DNA of 15,658 bases from Erythrobacter sp. 34-65-8 (GTDB lineage Bacteria; Pseudomonadota; Alphaproteobacteria; Sphingomonadales; Sphingomonadaceae), in NCBI GenBank assembly GCA_002278985.1, contig NCJP01000011.1, positions 1 through 15,658 on the forward strand. The letters are read 5' to 3'. The notes beneath the pieces are model-generated. The model had not been told where the DNA came from. It saw only the letters and a program-made list of their open reading frames with translations, and did no database searches. Numbering within the stretch: the stretch's first letter is position 1; every line of letters begins with the position of its first letter. The position numbers and the translations under genes were made by a program. Below, piece by piece: positions 1-6,737 of the stretch.

Positions 1-286
1 GATCGCCGAGCCGGCGGTTGTTCGCCAGCACACCCAGGAAGCGGGTGGTGAGGTCCGACAGCTTGAGCGTTTTGGCGACCGCGCCCACCGCTGCACCCTG
101 TGCCGCACGGCTAAGCTGCGGGTTGGTGGTGGCAGCACGCAGGTCTGCCGATTCGGCCAGCGCCGCAGCCAGAGTGTCGAGGTCCGATTCGACAGCGGTG
201 ACCGTCCCGGCCTCGCTCGCGAGATCGAACAGGGCCGAGGCGTAACGCCCTGCCAGGCTAGCCTGAATACCGGCGGAAATCTCCAC
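1..286 (-). CDS. atpH: ATP synthase F1 delta subunit (5' part only)
   Basis: This is the first 95 codons of the F1 delta subunit, the peripheral-stalk protein that ties the F1 head to the b subunits of the membrane part. The reading frame runs leftwards off the window. The product begins V/M-E-I-S-A-G-I-Q and has the family hallmark [11 protein letters not shown] near residues 13-23, followed by the helical N-terminal domain. A complete protein is usually about 180 residues, so roughly half is missing. The start is a GTG at 286-284 with a purine-rich stretch (GAGGACGAGAG) upstream; no better ATG exists in frame. In alphaproteobacteria atpH usually heads the atpHAGDC operon, so the rest probably lies to the left. 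Family assignment is confident; the exact start is moderately sure. Confidence 0.9.
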   Translation of the reverse strand, partial: MEISAGIQASLAGRYASALFDLASEAGTVTAVESDLDTLAAALAESADLRAATTNPQLSRAAQGAAVGAVAKTLKLSDLTTRFLGVLANNRRLGD

Positions 287-478
287 GCGTCTCTCGTCCT
301 CTAGGTCCGGAAAATAACGATGCTGTGCCCGGGCCGATATGGGTGACCTTAGGTCTCCCCGGCAGGCAGGCGCGCGCCTAGCACCGCCTATGCTGCGATG
401 CAACCCGGACTTGGCCGGTGCTGTGAGGAAACGTTTGATCCGGGCACGCCAGCGGCCTGGATTGGCCAGACGGACGGG
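287..478. other. Intergenic region upstream of atpH
   Basis: This 192-bp gap separates the protease stop from the atpH start; both genes run leftwards. It should contain the promoter of the ATP synthase operon, but I see no convincing -35/-10 pair. It does contain an 11-bp perfect inverted repeat, GACCT-T-AGGTC, at 345-355, and an 8-bp palindrome GCCCGGGC at 327-334. Near the protease end there is a weak short hairpin (GGCC-N6-GGCC) without a T-run, so no clear terminator is present. Confidence 0.5.
345..355. repeat. 11-bp inverted repeat upstream of atpH
   Basis: The sequence GACCT-T-AGGTC is a perfect inverted repeat about 60 bp before the atpH start codon. Its position in the probable promoter region of the ATP synthase operon suits a small operator. 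A chance palindrome cannot be excluded, since the flanking bases do not extend the symmetry. Confidence 0.3.
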
Positions 479-2035
479 TCAGTTGCCTGCCGCCGTGCAG
501 GTATAGACCAGCCGCTCATTGGGCTGATCGGGCAGCTGGGCGGTGACGGAACCTTGCAGGTCCCCCAGCCGGGCGGCCGCTCCCGCGCTGCCGCAGGACG
601 GCGGTTCGTACTGGCTGCGGGCCTCGCGTGCGGCGCTCATGGCCGTGCGGCCGAGCAGGTAGCGGTCGGTGCGGTAGGTCATGCCGTCAGGGTCGAACCG
701 GCTGACTGATACGGCATCATCGTCATTCGGCACGAACACCCGCGCCCATTCGCCTGCGGCAAGACCATATTGTGTGCGCCCGTTGACGCAGCCGTCATCC
801 TTCCAGCCGAATTCCAGCTCCCGGTCCGGCGCGCCGGTCACCCGGCTGCGGGCGAGGTCGAGCGTGCAGAGCAGGGTACCCTCCGGCGCGCTGGCAGATC
901 CCGCAGGGTTTTCGCCAGCGTCCGGAGCGGCCAGGCGGGCCTCGACCCGGCGGTCCACTTCCTCGAGGCCCGGGCGGGTGAACCAGAGCGCGGCAGCGGT
1001 TACTGCCGCAATCGCGGCGATCGTGCCGGCCACCATCATCCTCCGCTCGGCACCGGGGTCTGTTTCCCGGTCAGCCGTCCTCGCCCGCCATGCGAGTGTT
1101 CCCGATCCTGCTGCGACCAGCACCAGCAGGAAAGCCAGCGCCATCGTATTCTCGCGCTCTGTCTGGATTGCTGCGCTTTCCTCCAGCCTGGCGCGGTCAC
1201 GCCGTTCGCGCACCTCGTCACGGCTGGCGTCAAGCTGCTGGCGCGATTCCGCCTCCTCTCGCGCCAGCCGGGCCTGCTCGGCCTCGTCGAGTTCGGACAG
1301 GCTGCGGCACGGCAGGTCGTTGACCTGGGCTGTTACCCCGTTGGCCTTCAGGAACGGCAGCAGTTCCCGGTTCGACACCGCAAAGAAGAACTCCGCATCG
1401 GAAGCGTCGCCCTCCGCGCCGAAACTGTTGACCCCAAGCACCCGCCCGCACGGGTCCAGCAGCGGCCCGCCCGAATTGCCTCGTGCGATTGCAGCGGTGT
1501 GGAGCAGGGTGTCGAACTGGCGGCTCGGCCGGGACCCGGCCAGCGCGCCGCGGCTTTTGACCGGGGGCTGCGAGCGGAAGATGTCGCCGATCTCCAGCCC
1601 TTGTGCCCGGTCGACATTCATCGGATAGCCGACCGCGATGGCATCACCGCTGTCACGGGAAGCGTTCCCGGCAATCGTCAGCGGTGGCAGGCGCAGCGAG
1701 CCGGTGAGTTCGACCAGCGCCAGGTCGTTGCGCGGGCTGACGGCGATGATCCGCCCGAACACCGCCTCGTCGCCTTCCGCCGGAACGACCCCGATCCGCA
1801 GCGAATCATCCATTGCCGCTGCCTGCACGACGTGGGCATTGGTCACGATCCGGCGGGGCGAGACGGCGAAACCGGTGCCATGGCTGAGCGGGATAATCTC
1901 TTCCCCGTCACTTCCCATGATTACCACCCGCACCACCCCGCGCGCAGCGGCGTCGATATCGGCCGGGTCCGCCTGCGCCAGCGACGGGAGGAAGAGGCCG
2001 ATCAGTAGGGCGAGGGCGGCAAGGCAGCGGTTCAT
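479..2035 (-). CDS. Membrane-anchored trypsin-like serine protease
   Basis: The product is a 518-residue S1/HtrA-like serine protease of the envelope. Residues 1-22 form a signal peptide (hydrophobic core LAALALLIGLFL, ending AQA). The catalytic domain spans about 30-230, with triad residues His68 in TNAHVV, Asp104 in NDLALV and Ser188 in GNSGGP. There is no PDZ domain. Instead a charged, probably coiled-coil segment (245-296) leads to two membrane spans (about 298-316 and 333-352) joined by an arginine-rich 16-residue loop. A C-terminal domain follows with Cys390, Cys416, Cys481 and Cys513. By the positive-inside rule the protease and C-terminal domains would both face the periplasm. The open frame extends upstream to 2473, but that part overlaps ada and lacks protease character; the ATG at 2035 starts directly at the signal peptide. 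No strong Shine-Dalgarno is visible. The natural substrate is unknown. Confidence 0.85.
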   Translation of the reverse strand: MNRCLAALALLIGLFLPSLAQADPADIDAAARGVVRVVIMGSDGEEIIPLSHGTGFAVSPRRIVTNAHVVQAAAMDDSLRIGVVPAEGDEAVFGRIIAVSPRNDLALVELTGSLRLPPLTIAGNASRDSGDAIAVGYPMNVDRAQGLEIGDIFRSQPPVKSRGALAGSRPSRQFDTLLHTAAIARGNSGGPLLDPCGRVLGVNSFGAEGDASDAEFFFAVSNRELLPFLKANGVTAQVNDLPCRSLSELDEAEQARLAREEAESRQQLDASRDEVRERRDRARLEESAAIQTERENTMALAFLLVLVAAGSGTLAWRARTADRETDPGAERRMMVAGTIAAIAAVTAAALWFTRPGLEEVDRRVEARLAAPDAGENPAGSASAPEGTLLCTLDLARSRVTGAPDRELEFGWKDDGCVNGRTQYGLAAGEWARVFVPNDDDAVSVSRFDPDGMTYRTDRYLLGRTAMSAAREARSQYEPPSCGSAGAAARLGDLQGSVTAQLPDQPNERLVYTCTAAGN

Positions 2036-2134
2036 CGCGCTGTTCTGGCGCGGGCTCGGTTGGACCGCAAGCTTTGGGGCTTTGATCGCAAGCTTCGGGA
2101 TGAACTGCGCCGTGCGCTGTGGCATGGGCTGGGC
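2036..2134. promoter_or_regulatory. Divergent promoter region of protease and ada
   Basis: This 99-bp gap lies between two divergent starts and must hold the promoters of both genes. No strong sigma-70 hexamer pair is obvious in either direction. Its main visible feature is the pair of direct repeats at 2066-2078 and 2087-2099, listed separately. Confidence 0.5.
2066..2099. promoter_or_regulatory. Tandem 13-bp direct repeats, candidate Ada operator
   Basis: Two copies of CGCAAGCTTNGGG lie at 2066-2078 and 2087-2099. They are identical at every position except the one marked N (T in the first, C in the second). Start-to-start spacing is 21 bp, two turns of B-DNA, so a protein could bind both copies on one face. 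Each copy contains GCAA, the sequence of the B box bound by methylated Ada in Escherichia coli, and the palindrome AAGCTT. The repeats sit 36-69 bp before the ada start codon. Autoregulation by Ada is an inference from position and the GCAA match; a regulator of the divergent protease is the alternative. Confidence 0.5.
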
Positions 2135-3169
2135 ATGGAACGGAACCAACAGCTGGATGATGAGGCGCGCTGGCGGATTGCGCTGGCCAAGGACCGCCGG
2201 TTCGACGGCGTGTTCGTGACCGGTGTCCACTCGACCGGGATTTACTGCCGCCCGTCCTGCCCGGCGCGCGCGCCCCGGCGGGAGAACGTGCGCTTCTATC
2301 CCGGACCACCGGAGGCCGAAGCGGCGGGCCTGCGCGCCTGCAAGCGGTGCGCGCCCGACCAGCAGAGCCGCGAGGAAGCCGCGGTGCGCGCCGCCATCGA
2401 CATGCTCCGGCAAAGCGAAGCCCCGGTGCGCCTGGACCGGCTTGGCTTTGTAACCGGCTACTCCCCGGCCCATCTCCAGCGCCTGTTCACCCGCGCCACC
2501 GGGCTTTCCCCCGCCGCTTACCAGCGCGCGCTGAAGCAGGCACGGGCGGACGAGGCGCTCAGCGCCGCCGGGTCGGTGACCGAGGCCTTATATATGGCGG
2601 GCTATGCAGCGCCGTCCCGTTTCTATGATGCACGGAAGGGTTCAGGCATGGCAGCTGCGGCATGGCGCAAGGGGGGGGCGGGGCAGGTGCTCCACTGGGC
2701 GGTGGTGGAGACGAGCGTCGCCCCGATGCTGGTGGCGGCAACAGACAAAGGGGTGTGCCTGCTTGCCTTCAACGAAGGCGAGGCGGACCTGCGCCGCCGG
2801 TTCCCCCACGCCCGGCTGGAGCCAGCAGGTGAACCCTTCCGCAATCTGTTCGCCCGGGTGGCGGCGGCGGTGGAGCAGCCCGGTACGGGCCACGACATAC
2901 CGCTCGACGTTCAGGGCACTGCCTTCCAGCAGCGGGTATGGCAGGCGCTGCGTGCAATCCCGCCGGGCGAGACGCGCAGCTATGGCGAATTGGCCGCGCT
3001 GCTCGGCAACCCGAAGGCCAGCCGCGCAGTGGGCGGGGCGAACGGCGCAAACCACGTCGCCGTCCTCATCCCCTGCCACCGCGTGATCGCGGCAGACGGA
3101 GGGCTGGGGGGGTACGCCTACGGGACGCAAATCAAGGCGGAACTGCTCAAGCGGGAGGGGCGGGAATAG
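2135..3169 (+). CDS. ada: Bifunctional Ada: DNA methyl repair protein and activator
   Basis: Ada removes methyl groups from O6-methylguanine and from DNA phosphotriesters by irreversible transfer to its own cysteines, then activates alkylation-response genes. The 344-residue product has all three parts. The N-terminal zinc domain carries Cys38, Cys42, Cys69 and Cys72 (YCRPSCPA and CKRC). An AraC-type helix-turn-helix covers about 82-170 (GYSPAHLQRLF, YMAGYAAPSRFYD). The C-terminal alkyltransferase domain (about 185-340) ends in IPCHRV with acceptor Cys314. The ATG at 2135 gives the usual family N terminus; the frame stays open to 2060, but that extension crosses the putative operator and has no family likeness. 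An eight-G run at 2671-2678 falls in the linker between the activator and repair domains. The gene is divergent from the protease. Confidence 0.93.
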   Translation: MERNQQLDDEARWRIALAKDRRFDGVFVTGVHSTGIYCRPSCPARAPRRENVRFYPGPPEAEAAGLRACKRCAPDQQSREEAAVRAAIDMLRQSEAPVRLDRLGFVTGYSPAHLQRLFTRATGLSPAAYQRALKQARADEALSAAGSVTEALYMAGYAAPSRFYDARKGSGMAAAAWRKGGAGQVLHWAVVETSVAPMLVAATDKGVCLLAFNEGEADLRRRFPHARLEPAGEPFRNLFARVAAAVEQPGTGHDIPLDVQGTAFQQRVWQALRAIPPGETRSYGELAALLGNPKASRAVGGANGANHVAVLIPCHRVIAADGGLGGYAYGTQIKAELLKREGRE

Positions 3170-3416
3170 GTAGCGCCGTACTCGCAGGAGCAAGGCGCTG
3201 GCGCTCGCCACACTTTTTCGCACTTGCAGCACAGCCCCCGTGACCGTAAACGGTCGCCGTTCACCGGACCCGGCCTCGCCGGGTGGCTCGGCCCGGCGCC
3301 TATCCCCGGGATAACTCTCCAGACCGGCTGTCGCAGCACCGCCAGAGCGCCCCTCCGCCCTTTCAGGGCACCGCGCCGATGTGCGACCAGTTGGTCAGAA
3401 TCCCCGTAAGGCACAC
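3170..3416. promoter_or_regulatory. Structured 5' leader of the SulP-Usp operon (candidate sul1-type RNA)
   Basis: This 247-bp non-coding stretch separates ada from the SulP start. Many short perfect inverted repeats lie close together on the plus strand: GACCG-TAAA-CGGTC (3242-3255); ACCCGGC-CTC-GCCGGGT (3268-3284); TATCC-CCG-GGATA (3301-3313); GCTG-TCG-CAGC (3327-3337); GCCCT-TTC-AGGGC (3357-3369); GACC-AGTT-GGTC (3385-3396). Several have tetraloops. A conserved alphaproteobacterial motif named sul1 is reported upstream of sulfate-permease-type genes, so a cis-regulatory RNA is plausible; I could not compare with the Rfam model. A T5 run at 3214-3218 after a GC-rich stretch might end ada transcription, but no good stem precedes it. 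Short hairpins also arise by chance in GC-rich DNA. Confidence 0.45.
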
Positions 3417-4901
3417 ATGCTCGATATAACCGCGTTGAAGCGCGAGTGGCTGTCCAATCCCCGGCGCGACATTCTCGCCGGGATTGTCGTCGCACTGGCC
3501 CTGATCCCCGAAGCAATCGGTTTCTCGATCATCGCCGGGGTCGATCCGCGCGTCGGCCTCTACGCTTCGTTTTCGATCGCGGTCATCATTGCGTTGGTTG
3601 GCGGACGGCCGGGCATGATTTCGGCGGCCACGGCGGCGGTCGCCGTGATCGTGGTTCCGCTGGTGCGCGAGTACGGGGTTGAATACCTTTTCGCGGCGAC
3701 AGTGCTGATGGGCGTGATCCAGGCCATTGCCGGATTCCTGCGGCTGCACCTGCTGATGCAGTATGTCTCCCGCTCGGTCATCACCGGCTTCGTCAATGCC
3801 CTGGCGATCCTGATCTTCATGGCGCAGCTGCCCGAACTGATCGGTGTGCCGGCGGAGACCTATGTTCTGGTCGCAGCGGGCCTGGCTGTGATTTACCTGC
3901 TGCCGCGCCTGACCAGGGCTGTGCCCTCTCCGCTGGTGGCGATCGCGGTCCTGACGGCCGTGGTCTATTATGCCGGTATCGACGTGCGGAGCGTGGGCGA
4001 CATGGGCGAATTGCCAAATTCGCTGCCCGCCTTCCTGATCCCCGATGTGCCGTTCACGCTTGAGACCTTGCAGATCATCCTGCCCTATTCGGCAACGATG
4101 GCTGCGGTCGGCCTGATCGAGTCGATGCTGACCGCACAGATCGTCGATGACCTCACCGATACGCCCTCGGACAAGCAGCGCGAGATGAAGGGCCAGGGCA
4201 TTGCCAACTTCGTGACCGGTTTCTTCGGCGGGATGGGCGGCTGTGCAATGATCGGCCAATCGGTGATCAACGTGAAGTCGGGCGGCGAGACCCGGCTTTC
4301 GACCTTCACCGCCGGGGTGTTCCTGCTGTTCCTGCTGCTGGTGCTGGGGCCGCTGGTGGCGATCATCCCGATGGCGGCGCTGGTCGGCGTGATGATCATG
4401 GTGTCGATCGGCACGTTCTCGTGGCGCTCGATCAAGGATATCCGCCACCATCCGTGGCAGTCATCCGTGGTGATGATCGTGACGGTGGTGGTGGTCGTGT
4501 GGACCCACGACCTGGCCCAGGGCGTGCTCGCCGGTGTGATCCTGTCCGGCCTGTTCTTTGCCGGCAAGGTCAGGCAGCTATTCACGGTGACGACGGACCT
4601 GTCGGCGGATGGCCGAACCCGCACCTACCGGATCGAAGGGCAGGTGTTCTTCGCCTCGTCCGACCGGTTCGTGGAAGCATTCGACTACAAGGAAGTACTC
4701 GACCGGGTGGTGATCGATGTCAGCCAGGCCCATTTCTGGGATATTTCGGCGGTGGGCACGCTCGACAAGGCGATCCTCAAGTTCCGCCGCGAAGGCACGG
4801 CGGTCGAGGTGCGCGGGCTCAATGAAGCAAGTACCGTCATGATCGAGCGTTATGCCACGCACGACAAGCCGGGCGCCGAAGCGCAGCTGGGAGGCCACTG
4901 A
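3417..4901 (+). CDS. SulP family inorganic anion transporter with STAS domain
   Basis: This 494-residue inner-membrane protein belongs to the SulP (SLC26) family, whose bacterial members carry sulfate, bicarbonate or dicarboxylates, usually with a cation. The first 370 or so residues are many hydrophobic spans, opening with the family pattern [20 protein letters not shown] near 18-37. The conserved block [19 protein letters not shown] lies in the middle. A cytoplasmic STAS domain occupies roughly 395-480 (central [20 protein letters not shown]). The substrate cannot be read from sequence. The ATG at 3417 has AAGG five bases upstream; an in-frame ATG at 3381 lies inside the structured leader and is less likely. 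The stop codon overlaps the next start as TGATG, pointing to translational coupling with the stress protein. Confidence 0.9.
   Translation: MLDITALKREWLSNPRRDILAGIVVALALIPEAIGFSIIAGVDPRVGLYASFSIAVIIALVGGRPGMISAATAAVAVIVVPLVREYGVEYLFAATVLMGVIQAIAGFLRLHLLMQYVSRSVITGFVNALAILIFMAQLPELIGVPAETYVLVAAGLAVIYLLPRLTRAVPSPLVAIAVLTAVVYYAGIDVRSVGDMGELPNSLPAFLIPDVPFTLETLQIILPYSATMAAVGLIESMLTAQIVDDLTDTPSDKQREMKGQGIANFVTGFFGGMGGCAMIGQSVINVKSGGETRLSTFTAGVFLLFLLLVLGPLVAIIPMAALVGVMIMVSIGTFSWRSIKDIRHHPWQSSVVMIVTVVVVVWTHDLAQGVLAGVILSGLFFAGKVRQLFTVTTDLSADGRTRTYRIEGQVFFASSDRFVEAFDYKEVLDRVVIDVSQAHFWDISAVGTLDKAILKFRREGTAVEVRGLNEASTVMIERYATHDKPGAEAQLGGH
4889..4894 (+). promoter_or_regulatory. Shine-Dalgarno for the universal stress protein
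   Basis: GGGAGG lies inside the last codons of the SulP gene, six bases before the ATG at 4901. A second candidate, GGGAGAGA (4903-4910), serves an alternative in-frame ATG at 4916. Both starts are well supported by their sites. Confidence 0.6.
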
Positions 4902-5779
4902 TGGGAGAGACAGCCATGGAACACGTTCTCGCGGCAATCGACGCCTCGGCCTATGCCGCAAGCGTGTGCGGCTATGCCGGATGGGCAGCCAGGCGGCTGT
5001 CGCTGCCGGTGGAACTGCTCCACGTCGTCCAGCGGCAGGACCCGGTCACGGCACGGCGTGACCTGTCCGGAGCAATCGGGCTGGGCGTCAAGAGCGACCT
5101 GATGGAAGAGCTGGTCCGCCTGTCCGAGGAAAGCAGCCGGACCGAGATCGAAAAGGGCCGGGTCCTGCTGGCAGCCGGCGAGCAGATGCTGCGCGAAGCC
5201 GGCATTGCCGAGATCAGGCCGCTTCACCGCCACGGCGGGGTGGTCGAGACCATCCTCGAACGCGAGGATAACGCCCGCGTGGTGGTGATGGGCAAACGAA
5301 GGGTGGGGCATGAGTTCGCCTCCGACCATATCGGCTCGATGATCGAACGGGTGGTGCGCGCCAGCGCCAAGCCGGTGCTGGTCGCCTCGCGCCGCTATGC
5401 CCAGCCGCAGCATGTCGTGTTCGCTTACGATGCCAGCCCGGCTGCCGACCGGGCGCTGGAACGGCTGGCCAATTCGCCGCTGTTTTCGGGCCTGCCGGTC
5501 ACGATCGTGATGGCCGAGGCAGAGGGCGAGGCAAAGCGCGAGGCAAAGCGCGCCCAGCTAGCCCGGGCCGAAGCGGCTTTCGCTGCCGACCATCCGGTGA
5601 CCGTGCTGCTGGAGCGCGGCAAGGCGGACCAGGTGATCCCCGCCGTGGTCGCCGCGACCGAGGATGCCCTGCTCCTGATGGGCGCTTACGGCCATTCCCC
5701 GATCCGGCGGATGATTGTGGGCAGCACGACCACCGAGATGGTGCGCACGGTCAAGGCCCCGGTGTTGATGGTGCGTTGA
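4901..5779 (+). CDS. Tandem-domain universal stress protein (UspA family)
   Basis: The 292-residue product holds two UspA-type alpha/beta domains (about 6-163 and 170-292). The second has the full nucleotide-binding pattern G-2x-G-9x-GS(T): Gly261, Gly264, then Gly274-Ser275-Thr276. The first domain has a degenerate version (Gly136, then Gly145-Ser146) and may not bind ATP, as is common in tandem forms. The gene overlaps the SulP stop by one base, so the two are probably co-translated; this suggests the protein senses or modulates transporter function, which is inference. The ATG at 4901 has a strong GGGAGG site; starting at the ATG at 4916 would remove five residues and place the first beta strand at the very N terminus, as in many homologues. 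A 12-bp tandem duplication lies at 5528-5551. Confidence 0.88.
   Translation: MGETAMEHVLAAIDASAYAASVCGYAGWAARRLSLPVELLHVVQRQDPVTARRDLSGAIGLGVKSDLMEELVRLSEESSRTEIEKGRVLLAAGEQMLREAGIAEIRPLHRHGGVVETILEREDNARVVVMGKRRVGHEFASDHIGSMIERVVRASAKPVLVASRRYAQPQHVVFAYDASPAADRALERLANSPLFSGLPVTIVMAEAEGEAKREAKRAQLARAEAAFAADHPVTVLLERGKADQVIPAVVAATEDALLLMGAYGHSPIRRMIVGSTTTEMVRTVKAPVLMVR
5528..5551 (+). repeat. 12-bp perfect tandem duplication inside the Usp gene
   Basis: The unit GAGGCAAAGCGC occurs twice without change, at 5528-5539 and 5540-5551. In frame it encodes Glu-Ala-Lys-Arg twice in a charged helix between strands of the second Usp domain, so it lengthens the helix without shifting the frame. Its exact identity suggests a recent duplication. 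Confidence 0.8.
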
Positions 5780-5843
5780 CGGGCTCGTCTGCATCTGCCG
5801 GTTCGTGGCCTGTCAGCCCTGTGACGACCGTTAGCCACATTCG

Positions 5844-6737
5844 CTATCGCTCCCGCGGATGGGCACTGCGATAGGTTTCCAGCAGAGTTGCGGCATCCAC
5901 CCTGGTGTAGATCTGGGTCGAGCCGAGCGAGGCGTGGCCGAGAAGTTCCTGCAAGGATCGCAGGTCGGCTCCTGCCCCCAGCAGGTGTGTGGCGAAGCTG
6001 TGGCGCAGGGCATGGGGTGTGGCGGTAGCGGGCAGGCCCAGTGCCTTGCGCGCATTTGCCATCGCTTTCTGCACCACGCCCTGGCTGAGCGGGCCGCCCT
6101 TGGCCCCACGAAACAGCGGCCCGGCCGGGGGAAGGGGCCAGGGGCAACGGTGCGCGTAGTCCGCCACGGCATCGCGCACCACGGGCAGGACTGGCACTAC
6201 GCGCTGCTTGTTGCCCTTGCCGGTCACCACAAGGGTCTCGCCAAGCGGCAGCGCCGCTGCGGGCAGCGCCAGCGCCTCCGCGATCCGCAGACCTGCGCCG
6301 TAGAGCAACAGCAGCACCGCCCGGTCCCGCGCACCGATCCAGTCCTGCGCCGCGAGACCGTTCACCAGATCGGCCAGATTGATCGCTTCGTCAGGCGTGA
6401 CCGGTCGCGGCAGGCCCTTCTTGATGCGCGGGCCGCGCACCCGGGGTGCGCGCGCCTCGGGGTCGCCGGCTTGTGCGCGTCCGAATGTGACAAAGGCTTT
6501 CAGCGCCGAGAGTTCGCGGGCCGCGCTGGCATTGCCGATCCCTTCTGCCCGTCGGGCGGCGAGGTGGCCGCGCAGCGCCGGACCTTCAATCCGGGCGAGG
6601 GCGGCCCACTCCTCAATCCCGCTGGCGTCAAGCAGGCGGGCAGCACAGGAAACGTAGGCACGCACGGTATGGGGCGACCGGCGCCTGCCGGTGGTCAGGT
6701 GCGTACGCCAGGCCTCCAGCAGGTCGGCTGCGCTCAT
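5844..6737 (-). CDS. xerC: Site-specific tyrosine recombinase XerC
   Basis: XerC, with XerD, resolves chromosome dimers at the dif site during division. The 297-residue product has the usual length and layout: an N-terminal core-binding domain (about 1-90) and a catalytic domain (about 110-295). All six active-site residues are visible: Arg151 (GAGLRIAEAL), Lys174 (GKGNKQR), His242 and Arg245 (HALRHSFATHLL), His268 (LGHASLGSTQIYT) and the nucleophile Tyr277. It is the last gene of the rph-rdgB-hemW-xerC run; its ATG overlaps the hemW stop in an ATGA. The neighbourhood is housekeeping with no phage genes, which favours XerC over a mobile-element integrase. XerC and XerD are hard to tell apart by eye, so the choice of C rather than D is less sure than the family. 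Confidence 0.9.
   Translation of the reverse strand: MSAADLLEAWRTHLTTGRRRSPHTVRAYVSCAARLLDASGIEEWAALARIEGPALRGHLAARRAEGIGNASAARELSALKAFVTFGRAQAGDPEARAPRVRGPRIKKGLPRPVTPDEAINLADLVNGLAAQDWIGARDRAVLLLLYGAGLRIAEALALPAAALPLGETLVVTGKGNKQRVVPVLPVVRDAVADYAHRCPWPLPPAGPLFRGAKGGPLSQGVVQKAMANARKALGLPATATPHALRHSFATHLLGAGADLRSLQELLGHASLGSTQIYTRVDAATLLETYRSAHPRER

Noticed and set aside
770..2008. Long plus-strand open frame of 412 codons (and another at 681-1628) opposite the protease
   Set aside because: The minus strand encodes a protease with signal peptide, triad and membrane spans in order. The plus-strand products are arginine-, glutamine- or serine-rich with no recognisable domain, as expected of antisense frames in GC-rich DNA.
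2036..2473. N-terminal extension of the protease frame upstream of 2035
   Set aside because: It lies antisense to ada and the divergent promoter, and would bury the signal peptide 146 residues inside the protein.
3191..3218. Rho-independent terminator after ada
   Set aside because: There is a T5 run at 3214-3218, but the GC-rich sequence before it forms no stem longer than four pairs that ends next to the T-run.
3363..4451. 362-codon minus-strand frame opposite the SulP gene
   Set aside because: Its product is extremely rich in His, Gln, Asp and Arg, the usual mirror image of a hydrophobic membrane protein on the other strand. SulP itself is clearly real.
5780..5843. Bidirectional terminator between the convergent usp and xerC genes
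   Set aside because: The 64-bp gap has only a widely spaced GGGCT/AGCCC pair and no T-run, so no terminator can be supported.
5844..6737. Integrase of a mobile element
   Set aside because: The recombinase lies at the end of a housekeeping operon with translational coupling, has XerC length, and no phage, plasmid or attachment-site features are nearby.
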